Below the pieces are notes generated by a model. That model did not search any database. It was not told the DNA's origin and worked only from the letters and a program-made list of their open reading frames with translations. 10,127 nucleotides of DNA from JAXHTH01 sp034211115 (GTDB taxonomy: Bacteria > Planctomycetota > Phycisphaerae > Phycisphaerales > SM1A02). A program made the position numbers and the translations under genes. The DNA lies in contig JAXHTH010000250.1 of assembly GCA_034211115.1 (NCBI GenBank), forward strand, positions 1 to 10,127. Reading direction: 5' to 3'. Numbering within the stretch: position 1 is the stretch's first letter; every line of letters begins with the position of its first letter. This document shows, piece after piece, positions 1 to 5,963 of this stretch.

Positions 1-812
1 CCCGAGGCGTGCTGCTGCGCGTAAGCCGGCGGCACGAGACCGCCCCAGAGAAGCGCGAAGACGATGACCACGATCAGCGGGGCGATCACCAGCGGCAGCG
101 GCGACAGGAAGCGGCCCCACGCGCGCGGCTGATCATCCGGCCCCCGCAGCAGGCGCGGTGCGGCCGCGCCCGCCGGGCTCATGAGCAGCGTCGCCAGCCC
201 CACGGGGGCCATAACCCACAGATGAATCTGCCGGATGAACACGCCGAGCGTGACGTACAGCCCCCAGCGCGCGGCGCGACCGGGTGTCGGCGCGAGCATG
301 GCCGACCCGCCCAGCGCGAGTGCTGCGAACAGCCAGCCGGCGTTGTCGGTCGTGAGCCAGATCGCCCCGCCCAGAAAGTAGCTCGAAGCCGGCAGCGGCG
401 CAATCAGCGCCAGCGCCCGCCAATCCCCCACCCGGCGCAACACCCACCGCAACACGACCAGGAGCAGCGCGAGGCTGAACAGACTGCCGGTGAACTGAAA
501 AACGATCGCACTCGGTGAGATGTACTTGCCGATCAGCGCCAGCAGCAGGTGATAGCCGGGCGTGGTGGCCGAGTCGTAATCGGCCAGGTCCGGCCGCGGC
601 CACTGCTCGATCATCGTGTCGATGACGGGCCGGTGATAGCGGCGCTGATCCCACGCTTCGCTCGTTCCTCTGGCGCCCGTGAGCACGAGCGGCCAGACGA
701 GGATGGCGAAGATGATGATGGCGATCGCGACGATCGCCGCGCGGCGCGGCGCGCCCTTTCCGCTCGCCGGTCGCCCGTCGGCCTCGCTCGTCACCGCCCT
801 GCGCTCATCCAC
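1..812 (-). CDS. Membrane glycosyltransferase resembling ALG10/DIE2 (GT-C fold), C-terminus beyond window
   Basis: The frame is open from a GTG at 812 to the window edge, giving 270 residues of a partial protein; it has no ATG start, so it is easily missed. A charged N-terminus is followed by a membrane helix (about residues 24-46), a long non-membrane loop (47-88), and further hydrophobic segments near 90-124, 133-172, 185-212 and 238-260. The first loop has an acidic residue at D55, then YHRP (59-62) and a TTPGYH block (83-88). These resemble the first lumenal loop of ALG10/DIE2 glucosyltransferases, where a WDPKITTPPG block is typical. FIRQIHLW (192-199) resembles the ALG10 FRQTNIIW motif. 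GT-C enzymes move a sugar from a polyprenyl-phosphate carrier outside the membrane. The prenyltransferase gene ends 13 bp upstream, so the two are probably co-transcribed. The start is uncertain: a TTG at 821-819 is in frame. The GT-C class is fairly likely; the ALG10 assignment is tentative and the substrate unknown. Confidence 0.6.
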   Translation of the reverse strand, partial: MDERRAVTSEADGRPASGKGAPRRAAIVAIAIIIFAILVWPLVLTGARGTSEAWDQRRYHRPVIDTMIEQWPRPDLADYDSATTPGYHLLLALIGKYISPSAIVFQFTGSLFSLALLLVVLRWVLRRVGDWRALALIAPLPASSYFLGGAIWLTTDNAGWLFAALALGGSAMLAPTPGRAARWGLYVTLGVFIRQIHLWVMAPVGLATLLMSPAGAAAPRLLRGPDDQPRAWGRFLSPLPLVIAPLIVVIVFALLWGGLVPPAYAQQHAS

Positions 813-819
813 GGGAGAC

Positions 820-825
820 AATGTA
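820..825 (-). promoter_or_regulatory. -10-like hexamer before the glycosyltransferase start
   Basis: On the minus strand TACATT is followed by 7 nt and then the GTG at 812. There is no Shine-Dalgarno sequence in front of this GTG. The arrangement would suit a leaderless or nearly leaderless transcript. No -35 element is apparent, and the hexamer overlaps the end of the upstream gene, so translational coupling is an equally simple explanation. Confidence 0.25.
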
Positions 826-1773
826 TCACGACGATTCAAACCCGGCGACGAAGACGTGATCGAAGATCGTCTGCACCGCGGGCACGTAGAGCGACGCCAG
901 CACGCCCGCGGCGAAGAGAATCACGCACACGAGCACCACCCGATCCTCGATCAGCGCCGCCAGCGGGCTGTCGGACGTGCCCCGGCTCGCCCGACGATAG
1001 AAGCGGTGAATCGTGATCATCACCAGCGGGCTGAGCAGGGCGAAGCCGACCGAGCGCGATCCGAACAGCGCCCAGGCGTGATCGGACAGGGCGTACATGA
1101 GGTAGGTGACCATCGCGAGCACGGCGCTGACGCCCAGCAGCCAGTTCAGCTCGATGCGGTCGTCGTAGCCGGCCGGGCTCTTCCACTGCCCGTCCCCCGC
1201 CGCCGCGGCCGAACTCAGATCGCACAGCCGCTTGATGAACCCCAGGTACAGGCAGAGGAAGAACACGCACAGCAGCAGCCAGACGGAGATCTGCACGCGG
1301 ATGGCCACCGCCCCGGCCGTGGCGCGGAGGGCGAAACCCGTGGCCAGCGCGACCACGTCCACCAGCATCACCCGCTTGATGCCCAGGTTGTAGCACGCCT
1401 GGAGCAGCGCGTATCCCAGCAGGGTCGCGATGAGCAGGCGATTGACGGTCATCGCCACGAGCAGCGCGCCGGCGATGAGCAGCAGCCCCAGGAGTACGGC
1501 CGCGCCGGGCGCGACCGCTCCCGACGCGACGGGCCGCCGGCGCTTCACCGGATGACGGCGATCCTTGGGGGCGTCGATCACGTCGTTGATCGCATACGCG
1601 CCGGAGGCGAGCAGGCAGAAGCCGATGAACGCCAGCAGCGTGTTCAGCGCCAGCGGGGCGATCGGCTCCCCCTCCGCGAGCAGGCCGGGAAGGCTGAACA
1701 CCAGGGCGGGGAAAACGAAGACGTTCTTCACCCAGTCGCCGGGACGCATCAGCCTGATGAACGATCCGATCAA
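826..1773 (-). CDS. UbiA-family prenyltransferase, decaprenyl-phosphate phosphoribosyltransferase (DPPR synthase) type
   Basis: This is a 315-residue polytopic membrane protein of the UbiA superfamily. The first Asp-rich motif is N63-D64-x2-D67-x3-D71, continuing RRHPxKxxRP. That extended form is typical of DPPR synthases such as mycobacterial Rv3806c/UbiA. The second conserved stretch runs from Y128-N129 through D139 and GFALRATAG (146-154), again DPPR-like; most other UbiA enzymes have a second DxxxD motif instead. The N-terminal RPGDWVKN (10-17) also fits the family. DPPR synthases transfer ribose 5-phosphate from PRPP to a polyprenyl phosphate, the first step towards decaprenyl-phosphoryl arabinose in actinobacteria. 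I chose the TTG at 1773 because AGAGGAG lies 10 nt upstream; the alternative is the ATG at residue 9. The next gene is a membrane glycosyltransferase, which fits a lipid-linked sugar pathway. Family assignment is strong; the exact lipid and final sugar are inferred. Confidence 0.85.
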   Translation of the reverse strand: MIGSFIRLMRPGDWVKNVFVFPALVFSLPGLLAEGEPIAPLALNTLLAFIGFCLLASGAYAINDVIDAPKDRRHPVKRRRPVASGAVAPGAAVLLGLLLIAGALLVAMTVNRLLIATLLGYALLQACYNLGIKRVMLVDVVALATGFALRATAGAVAIRVQISVWLLLCVFFLCLYLGFIKRLCDLSSAAAAGDGQWKSPAGYDDRIELNWLLGVSAVLAMVTYLMYALSDHAWALFGSRSVGFALLSPLVMITIHRFYRRASRGTSDSPLAALIEDRVVLVCVILFAAGVLASLYVPAVQTIFDHVFVAGFESS

Positions 1774-1783
1774 CGCTTCGTGT

Positions 1784-1790
1784 CTCCTCT
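1784..1790 (-). promoter_or_regulatory. Ribosome binding site of the DPPR synthase gene
   Basis: AGAGGAG on the minus strand lies 10 nt before the TTG at 1773. It supports this rare start codon over the in-frame ATG eight codons later. Confidence 0.6.
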
Positions 1791-1819
1791 TCGGCCGACT
1801 CGAGGTGTCGGCGACGTGC

Positions 1820-1840
1820 GGCGCCGCCCGCCGCGGCGCC
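1820..1840. repeat. GC-rich inverted repeat in the divergent intergenic region
   Basis: GGCGCCGC (1820-1827) and GCGGCGCC (1833-1840) form a perfect 8-bp stem with a 5-nt loop. It lies in the likely 5' leader of the minus-strand DPPR synthase gene, about 30 bp before its ribosome binding site. No T-run follows on either strand, so it does not look like an intrinsic terminator. In such GC-rich sequence a chance hairpin is possible. Confidence 0.35.
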
Positions 1841-1890
1841 TGCGTCCGTTATCGGCACGGCCCGGGAGGCTTCCGCAGCGGAGGGCGGTG

Positions 1891-1914
1891 ATCGGCATCA
1901 ATTGATCCGCCGAT
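1891..1914. promoter_or_regulatory. Candidate operator: extended palindrome between divergent genes
   Basis: A perfect 10-bp palindrome, ATCAATTGAT (1897-1906), is flanked by ATCGGC (1891-1896) and its complement GCCGAT (1909-1914), offset by two bases. The element is AT-rich at its centre in otherwise very GC-rich DNA. It sits near the middle of the region between the divergent prenyltransferase and sdhB genes, where a dimeric regulator could act on both promoters. No known regulator site is recognised; the role is inferred from position and symmetry. Confidence 0.4.
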
Positions 1915-1992
1915 CCACTTCCGCTTCAATGGTGCCGCCGCGGGGCGTGGGCCGGTCCGCCGGCCTATCCTTGTCTACGCTCACCCGCGCTC

Positions 1993-2005
1993 ATGATCTG
2001 ATCAT
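1993..2005. promoter_or_regulatory. Short dyad upstream of the sdhB ribosome binding site
   Basis: ATGATC and GATCAT flank a single T, giving a near-continuous 13-bp dyad that ends 2 nt before the GAGG ribosome binding site of sdhB. It could be an operator or part of the leader. The arms are only 6 bp, so chance is a real alternative. Confidence 0.25.
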
Positions 2006-2007
2006 TC

Positions 2008-2011
2008 GAGG
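2008..2011 (+). promoter_or_regulatory. Ribosome binding site of sdhB
   Basis: GAGG lies 6 nt before the ATG at 2018 and supports that start. Confidence 0.55.
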
Positions 2012-2017
2012 TTCACG

Positions 2018-2827
2018 ATGGTTGCCGACGCTTCCGCTCCTACTGGCTCCCGCACGGTTCGGTTCAGGATCAGGCGGCAGGACGGCCCGGGCAGGCCGTC
2101 CCGGTGGGAGGTGTTCGCCGTCCCCGTCCAGCCCGGGGCGAACGTGATTTCCGCCCTGCAGTGGATCGCCGCCAACCCGGTGACCACCGACGGTCGGACG
2201 ACGACCCCCGTGGTCTGGGACTCCGGTTGTCTGGAGGAGGTGTGCGGGGCCTGCACGATGCTCATCAACGGCAAGGTGCGCCAGAGCTGCAGTTGCCTGC
2301 TCGATGAGTACGCCCCCAACGACGGCGATGAGATCACCCTCGAACCGATGACCAAGTTCCCCGTCGTGCGGGACCTGATGGTCGATCGACAGCGACTGTT
2401 CGACATGCTCATTCGCGTGAAGGCGTGGGTGCCCATCGACGGAACCTACGACCTCGGTCCGGGGCCGCGGGACACGCCCGAGCACCAGCATGAGCGCTAC
2501 AAGCTCAGCGAATGCATGAGCTGCGGCTGCTGCCTGGAGGCGTGCCCGCAGTTCGCGCTCGAGGCGGACGAGCAGGAGTGGGATCGGTCGTTCGCCGGGC
2601 CGCACGCGGTGAGCCAGGCCCGTCTGTTCAACGAGCATCCCACGGGCAAGGTGCTCATGAAGGATCGCCTGGAGGCGCTGATGGGCCCGGGCGGGATCAG
2701 CGACTGCGGCAACGCCCAGAATTGCGTCAAGGTCTGCCCGAAGGAGATCCCGCTCACCGAGTCCATCGGCGCCATCGGCCGGGCGGTGACGATCCACTCC
2801 TTCCGGCGGTTCTTCACGGGCAAGTGA
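2018..2827 (+). CDS. sdhB: Succinate dehydrogenase/fumarate reductase iron-sulfur subunit
   Basis: This 269-residue protein carries electrons from the flavoprotein subunit to quinone in respiratory complex II. All cluster ligands are visible. The N-terminal ferredoxin-like domain binds [2Fe-2S] through C71-x4-C76-x2-C79-x11-C91. The C-terminal domain binds [4Fe-4S] through C166, C169, C172 and C176, and [3Fe-4S] through C230, C236 and C240. The strings CGNAQNCVKVCP and EIPLTES match the Bacillus subtilis-like SdhB group, whose complex usually uses a single cytochrome b membrane anchor. C93 and C171 are additional cysteines beside the clusters. The ATG at 2018 has a GAGG site 6 nt upstream. 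In most genomes sdhC, sdhA and sdhB are adjacent, but here the upstream neighbour is divergent and the downstream gene is a peptidase, so this copy stands alone. Fumarate reductase (frdB) cannot be excluded from sequence alone. Confidence 0.93.
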   Translation: MVADASAPTGSRTVRFRIRRQDGPGRPSRWEVFAVPVQPGANVISALQWIAANPVTTDGRTTTPVVWDSGCLEEVCGACTMLINGKVRQSCSCLLDEYAPNDGDEITLEPMTKFPVVRDLMVDRQRLFDMLIRVKAWVPIDGTYDLGPGPRDTPEHQHERYKLSECMSCGCCLEACPQFALEADEQEWDRSFAGPHAVSQARLFNEHPTGKVLMKDRLEALMGPGGISDCGNAQNCVKVCPKEIPLTESIGAIGRAVTIHSFRRFFTGK

Positions 2828-2837
2828 TCCCGCGCTC

Positions 2838-2863
2838 GCGGCGGCCCCGCAGGGTCGCGCCGC
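2838..2863 (+). repeat. GC-rich hairpin between sdhB and the peptidase gene
   Basis: GCGGCG (2838-2843) pairs with CGCCGC (2858-2863), and an inner CCC (2845-2847) can pair with GGG (2852-2854). It begins 11 bp after the sdhB stop. There is no T-run, so termination would have to be weak or factor-assisted. Base composition alone could produce it. Confidence 0.2.
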
Positions 2864-2879
2864 GGCGGCGGCGGCACGC

Positions 2880-2885
2880 TACACT
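2880..2885 (+). promoter_or_regulatory. -10-like hexamer before the M16 peptidase start
   Basis: TACACT is followed by 6 nt and then the ATG at 2892. No Shine-Dalgarno sequence precedes this ATG, although family conservation makes the start secure. A transcript starting about 6-7 nt after the hexamer would be leaderless. No convincing -35 element is seen in the GC-rich sequence upstream. Confidence 0.35.
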
Positions 2886-2891
2886 TGCCCC

Positions 2892-4133
2892 ATGCCGATC
2901 GAATTCAAAGAAACCACGCTCGACAACGGCCTGACCGTCATCGGCGAGGTCGACCCCTCCGCGCACACCGCCGCCATCGGCTTCTTCGTCAAGACCGGAG
3001 CCCGCGATGAACAGCCGGCCGTGATGGGCGTCAGTCACTTCCTCGAACACATGATGTTCAAGGGGACCGAGAACCGGACCGCGGCCGATGTCGATCGCGG
3101 CTTCGATGATCTCGGGGCGACGCACAACGCCTTCACCACCGCCGAGCAGACCGCGTTCTGGGCCCACTGCCTGCCCGAGTATCTGCCCCAGGCGGAGGAG
3201 ATTCTCGCCGACATCCTTCGCCCCGCCCTGCGCCAGGAGGATTTCGACGGCGAGAAATCGGTGATCCTCGAAGAGATCGCGATGTACCAGGATCATCCCT
3301 TCTGGGTCCTCTACGAGCGCGCGCTGGAGACGTATTACGGCGCGCATCCGCTGGGGCATCGCGTGCTGGGCACCGAGCAGACCGTGGGCGGGATGACCCG
3401 CGAGCAGATGCTCGCGTATTTCACCGACCGCTACTCGGCGGACAACACGACGGTCGCGCTCGCCGGGAACCTGGATTTCGCCGCGATGACCGATCGACTC
3501 GCCGAACACTGCGGACACTGGCAGACGACGCGGACGGCGCGCCGATACCTCGCGGCGAAGCCGACCGAGCAGGGCTTCACCATCGAGTCGGAAAAGGTCG
3601 GACAGCATTATCTGCTCATGATCTGCCCCGCGCCGGCCCTGAACGACGAGCGGCGATACCCGGCCGCCATCCTCGCCCAGATCCTCGGCGACAGCGACGG
3701 GTCGCGGTTCTACTGGGCGCTCATCGAAACCGGCCTCGCCGAGGAAGCGCAGGCGCTCTACGACGGCCGGGACGGGCTCGGCGAGTACCTGCTCTTTTGC
3801 TCCTGCGCGCCGGAGAGCGCGGCGGAGGTCGAACGTATCGCCCGGGCGGAAACCGAAACGCTGATGGAATCGATCACCGATGACGATCTCCAGCGCGTGA
3901 GAAGCAAGGTGGCGACCGCGGTCACGCTGCACGGGGAGCGGCCCGCCGGCCGCATGCGCCGGCTCGGACAGCTCTGGCTCTACATGGGCGAATACCGGTC
4001 GCTGGAGGAGGAGCTCGATCGCATCAACGCGGTCACGCTGGACGATCTTCGCGCGGTGGCGGCGGACTTCCCGCTCCGCCCGGTCGTGACGGCGCGCCTG
4101 GCGCCGGGCGGCACGGGCGAAGGCGGGTCGTGA
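2892..4133 (+). CDS. M16-family (pitrilysin/processing-peptidase-like) zinc metallopeptidase
   Basis: The protein has 413 residues, the usual length for a single-chain bacterial M16B peptidase. The inverted zinc motif H49-F-L-E52-H53 is intact: H49 and H53 bind zinc and E52 is the catalytic base. The third zinc ligand is the glutamate in VILEEIAMY, most likely E128, at the expected distance. The opening DNGLTVIGE and the following SHFLEHMMFKGT are classic for the family. Residues from about 235 form the second, non-catalytic M16 half, with a GSRFYWAL stretch (270-277) where substrate-contacting residues usually lie. The family cleaves peptides inside a closed chamber, often signal or transit peptide remnants. 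No signal peptide or membrane segment is seen, so it is probably cytoplasmic. The gene follows sdhB by 64 bp but seems to have its own promoter-like element. Its partner subunit, if any, is not in the window; the substrate is unknown. Confidence 0.92.
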   Translation: MPIEFKETTLDNGLTVIGEVDPSAHTAAIGFFVKTGARDEQPAVMGVSHFLEHMMFKGTENRTAADVDRGFDDLGATHNAFTTAEQTAFWAHCLPEYLPQAEEILADILRPALRQEDFDGEKSVILEEIAMYQDHPFWVLYERALETYYGAHPLGHRVLGTEQTVGGMTREQMLAYFTDRYSADNTTVALAGNLDFAAMTDRLAEHCGHWQTTRTARRYLAAKPTEQGFTIESEKVGQHYLLMICPAPALNDERRYPAAILAQILGDSDGSRFYWALIETGLAEEAQALYDGRDGLGEYLLFCSCAPESAAEVERIARAETETLMESITDDDLQRVRSKVATAVTLHGERPAGRMRRLGQLWLYMGEYRSLEEELDRINAVTLDDLRAVAADFPLRPVVTARLAPGGTGEGGS

Positions 4134-4152
4134 TACTCGGCGCAGCAGAAGA

Positions 4153-4172
4153 GCCACGCCGCGTGACGTGGC
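4153..4172. repeat. Hairpin just after the M16 peptidase gene
   Basis: GCCACG (4153-4158) and CGTGGC (4167-4172) form a perfect 6-bp stem with an 8-nt loop, 19 bp after the peptidase stop codon. No T-run follows. It may help 3'-end formation in this convergent gap, together with the two hairpins downstream. Confidence 0.25.
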
Positions 4173-4199
4173 CCCTCCCGCCCGGAACTTCTTCCCCCG

Positions 4200-4221
4200 A
4201 AAGCGCCCCCCGCGAGGGCGC
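4200..4221 (-). terminator. Candidate terminator for the minus-strand HDOD-GGDEF gene
   Basis: Read on the minus strand, GCGCCC (4221-4216) and GGGCGC (4208-4203) form a 6-bp all-GC stem with a 7-nt loop, followed by TTT (4202-4200). It lies about 25 bp after the stop codon of the gene ending at 4247. The short T-run makes it a weak intrinsic terminator. Confidence 0.35.
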
Positions 4222-4224
4222 GGC

Positions 4225-4247
4225 GCCGGCCGGGGCCGGCCTTTGTT
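4225..4247 (+). terminator. Candidate intrinsic terminator for the M16 peptidase gene
   Basis: GCCGGC (4225-4230), a 4-nt loop and GCCGGC (4235-4240) form an all-GC stem, followed by CTTTGTT. It lies in the gap between convergent genes, where a terminator is expected, and its tail touches the stop codon of the opposing gene at 4247. Confidence 0.5.
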
Positions 4248-5749
4248 CACGCGGCCGCTTTCCCGCGCGCGGCGCGATGGACGCGCACCTGATTGCGGCC
4301 GGCCTCCTTGGCCGCAAACAGCGCTTTCTCGGCGGCCTCGACGATCAGAGCGGGTTTGGACAGCTCGCTTCGCCCGCCGTCATATCCCGCCACCCCGGCG
4401 CTGACGGTCACGGACAGAGGCCCCGCCGGGCCGGCCTCACCGTCGACCTGGAACGGACGGGCGGCGACGACGCGACGCATGGTCTCGGCCAGCGCGGCCG
4501 TCTCTTTGAGCGGCGCGCCGCGCACCACGACGCCGAACTCCTCGCCGCCGAGCCGGCAGAGCACGTCCTCCTCCCGCCTGATCGCGTTCAGGCGCCGGGC
4601 AAGCTCGACGAGGATCGCATCGCCCACGTCGTGCCCGTGCGTGTCGTTGATGAACTTGAAGCCGTCCACGTCGAAGATGATCACGCCGACGGGTCGCTTG
4701 CCGGCCTGCACCTCGGCCACGGCGTCGGCCAGCGCCTCCGCGAAGCGGTTTCGATTGCCCATCCCGGTGAGCGCATCGACGGCGGCCACGACGGCCGGCC
4801 TCTCGTCCTCCTCTTCCGTCGCCGTCTGCCCGCGCTGCGCCCCCGCCTGGTGCCGGATGAACGCCTCCTCCGCCTTCGAGAGGATCGCCCTTGTGTCGGG
4901 CAGCTCGCCGATATTGACGCGCAGCATCGCGCTGAGCTCGTTGGCGTCATCCACCGCCAGCGCCGTCAGCTCTCTCACCTGGTCGCCGCTGAACCCGAAC
5001 CACTGGTACGCCAGGCGGTCCAGCTCGGCGGGCGTCGAGGAGAGCTCGGCGAGGGTGACCGCGGCGGTGATCTCGTAGGAGAACGCCAGCGCGCAGACGA
5101 GTTCCAGATGCTGCGTCTCCCGCGCCTCGTGATGCAGCCGGATCGCCTCGGCCATCTCCTCGGGCAGGCGCCAGCGCCGTGCGAGGGCGGCCCCGATCTG
5201 CGCGTGGTCGAAGCCGAACGCATTGCGCTCGACCACGGGCAGGCGATGATGATCCCGCGCCGTCTGGGCGAGGATGAACCGGTAGGGGTTCGGCGCCGCC
5301 GCGTAGAGCGCGAGCATTCCGATGTCCTGCATCATCGCGGTGGCGAACGCCTCGTCCGGGTCGCACGTTCCCGCCATGGCGGCGAGGCGCCGGATCACGG
5401 CCGCGCAGTACAGGGACCGCCGCCAGAAGTCGACGAGATCCATCCCCTCCTCGGCCTGCCTGGTCAGGTCCACGAGGCCGAAGCTCAGCACGAGGGACTT
5501 GACGGTGCTGAGCCCCAGATAGGCGATGGCGCGCTGGATCGTCGGGCAGGGCTTGGACAGGCCGTAATACGGCGAGTTCACCGTGCGGAGGATCTTCGCC
5601 GTCAGGGCCGGATCGTGTTGAACGAGATCGGCAATCGCCTCCAGCCTCACCGAGTCGTCCCGGGTGAGCTCCAGGATCTGCAGGGCGACCGTGGGGAGGG
5701 AAGGCAGCGCGGGACAGTCCAGAACCTGCTCCGGCGACAAGGACTGCAT
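4247..5749 (-). CDS. HDOD-GGDEF protein, candidate diguanylate cyclase (copy 3 in transcription order)
   Basis: This 500-residue soluble protein has an N-terminal HDOD domain (about residues 8-215) and a C-terminal GGDEF domain (about 325-490). HDOD domains are non-catalytic HD relatives that act as signalling modules; the HD position reads Q141-D142. The GGDEF part keeps metal and substrate residues D360, N368 and D369, and the signature is G401-G-E-E-F405. An R392-x2-D395 site lies five residues before it, the spacing of the product-inhibition site. It should therefore make c-di-GMP from two GTP and be feedback-inhibited. The linker (about 300-325) is acidic and lacks the predicted helix seen in its two paralogues. 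About 65 of the first 100 residues are identical to the next gene's product by hand count. The ATG at 5749 is chosen because GGAG lies 9 nt upstream and the paralogue starts at the same place; a TTG 13 codons earlier is less likely. Confidence 0.9.
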   Translation of the reverse strand: MQSLSPEQVLDCPALPSLPTVALQILELTRDDSVRLEAIADLVQHDPALTAKILRTVNSPYYGLSKPCPTIQRAIAYLGLSTVKSLVLSFGLVDLTRQAEEGMDLVDFWRRSLYCAAVIRRLAAMAGTCDPDEAFATAMMQDIGMLALYAAAPNPYRFILAQTARDHHRLPVVERNAFGFDHAQIGAALARRWRLPEEMAEAIRLHHEARETQHLELVCALAFSYEITAAVTLAELSSTPAELDRLAYQWFGFSGDQVRELTALAVDDANELSAMLRVNIGELPDTRAILSKAEEAFIRHQAGAQRGQTATEEEDERPAVVAAVDALTGMGNRNRFAEALADAVAEVQAGKRPVGVIIFDVDGFKFINDTHGHDVGDAILVELARRLNAIRREEDVLCRLGGEEFGVVVRGAPLKETAALAETMRRVVAARPFQVDGEAGPAGPLSVTVSAGVAGYDGGRSELSKPALIVEAAEKALFAAKEAGRNQVRVHRAARGKAAA

Positions 5750-5963
5750 GGAAGTGATCTCCGAAGAGCGTCCGTCGGCGCCGATCAACGCTCGGGCGGA
5801 CAGGCATGGGCGGAGAACAGTCGTCGAGGTTCATCGCCGCGGGGATACGTCTTGTTCTTCGGCGCGATGCAGTCCCCTCTGCAGAGAAACCGCGGGCGGG
5901 CACGAGGCTTGGGGTGCGACGCCGAAAGAACGGAGAGCTGTCCGGCCGGCGCCGGTCGTGCCC
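5750..5963 (-). other. Intergenic region between HDOD-GGDEF copies 2 and 3
   Basis: This 214-bp gap holds no convincing gene. On the minus strand, GGAG (5762-5759) is the ribosome binding site for the gene starting at 5749. Just upstream of it GAGCGT and ACGCTC (5788-5793 and 5766-5771) form an imperfectly filled inverted repeat around a self-complementary TCGGCGCCGA core. A 10-bp palindrome, CTCTGCAGAG, lies at 5877-5886. No clear promoter or terminator with a T-run is seen. I looked for the conserved core of a c-di-GMP (GEMM) riboswitch and did not find it. Confidence 0.4.

Noticed and set aside
133..654. An ATG-started minus-strand frame at the left edge
   Set aside because: It is out of frame with the hydrophobic glycosyltransferase frame open from 812 and is Arg/Gly-rich. 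The GTG-started frame has membrane helices and ALG10-like motifs.
806..808. ATG near the start of the glycosyltransferase gene
   Set aside because: It is in the +1 frame relative to the membrane-protein frame and cannot serve as its start.
679..1905. A plus-strand open frame of about 400 codons opposite the DPPR synthase gene
   Set aside because: Low-complexity, Arg/Gln/His-rich translation, whereas the minus-strand frame encodes a clear UbiA-family membrane protein.
2814..4250. A minus-strand open frame of about 480 codons opposite the M16 peptidase
   Set aside because: The plus-strand frame has the zinc motif and full M16 layout; the antisense product shows no domain.
5750..5788. TTG start 13 codons upstream for HDOD-GGDEF copy 3
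   Set aside because: The ATG at 5749 has a GGAG site at good spacing and matches the start of the close paralogue; the extra residues have no counterpart there.
5750..5963. Possible c-di-GMP riboswitch upstream of the GGDEF genes
   Set aside because: I searched both HDOD intergenic gaps by eye for the GEMM conserved core and tetraloop-receptor layout and found no match. A covariance-model search would be decisive.
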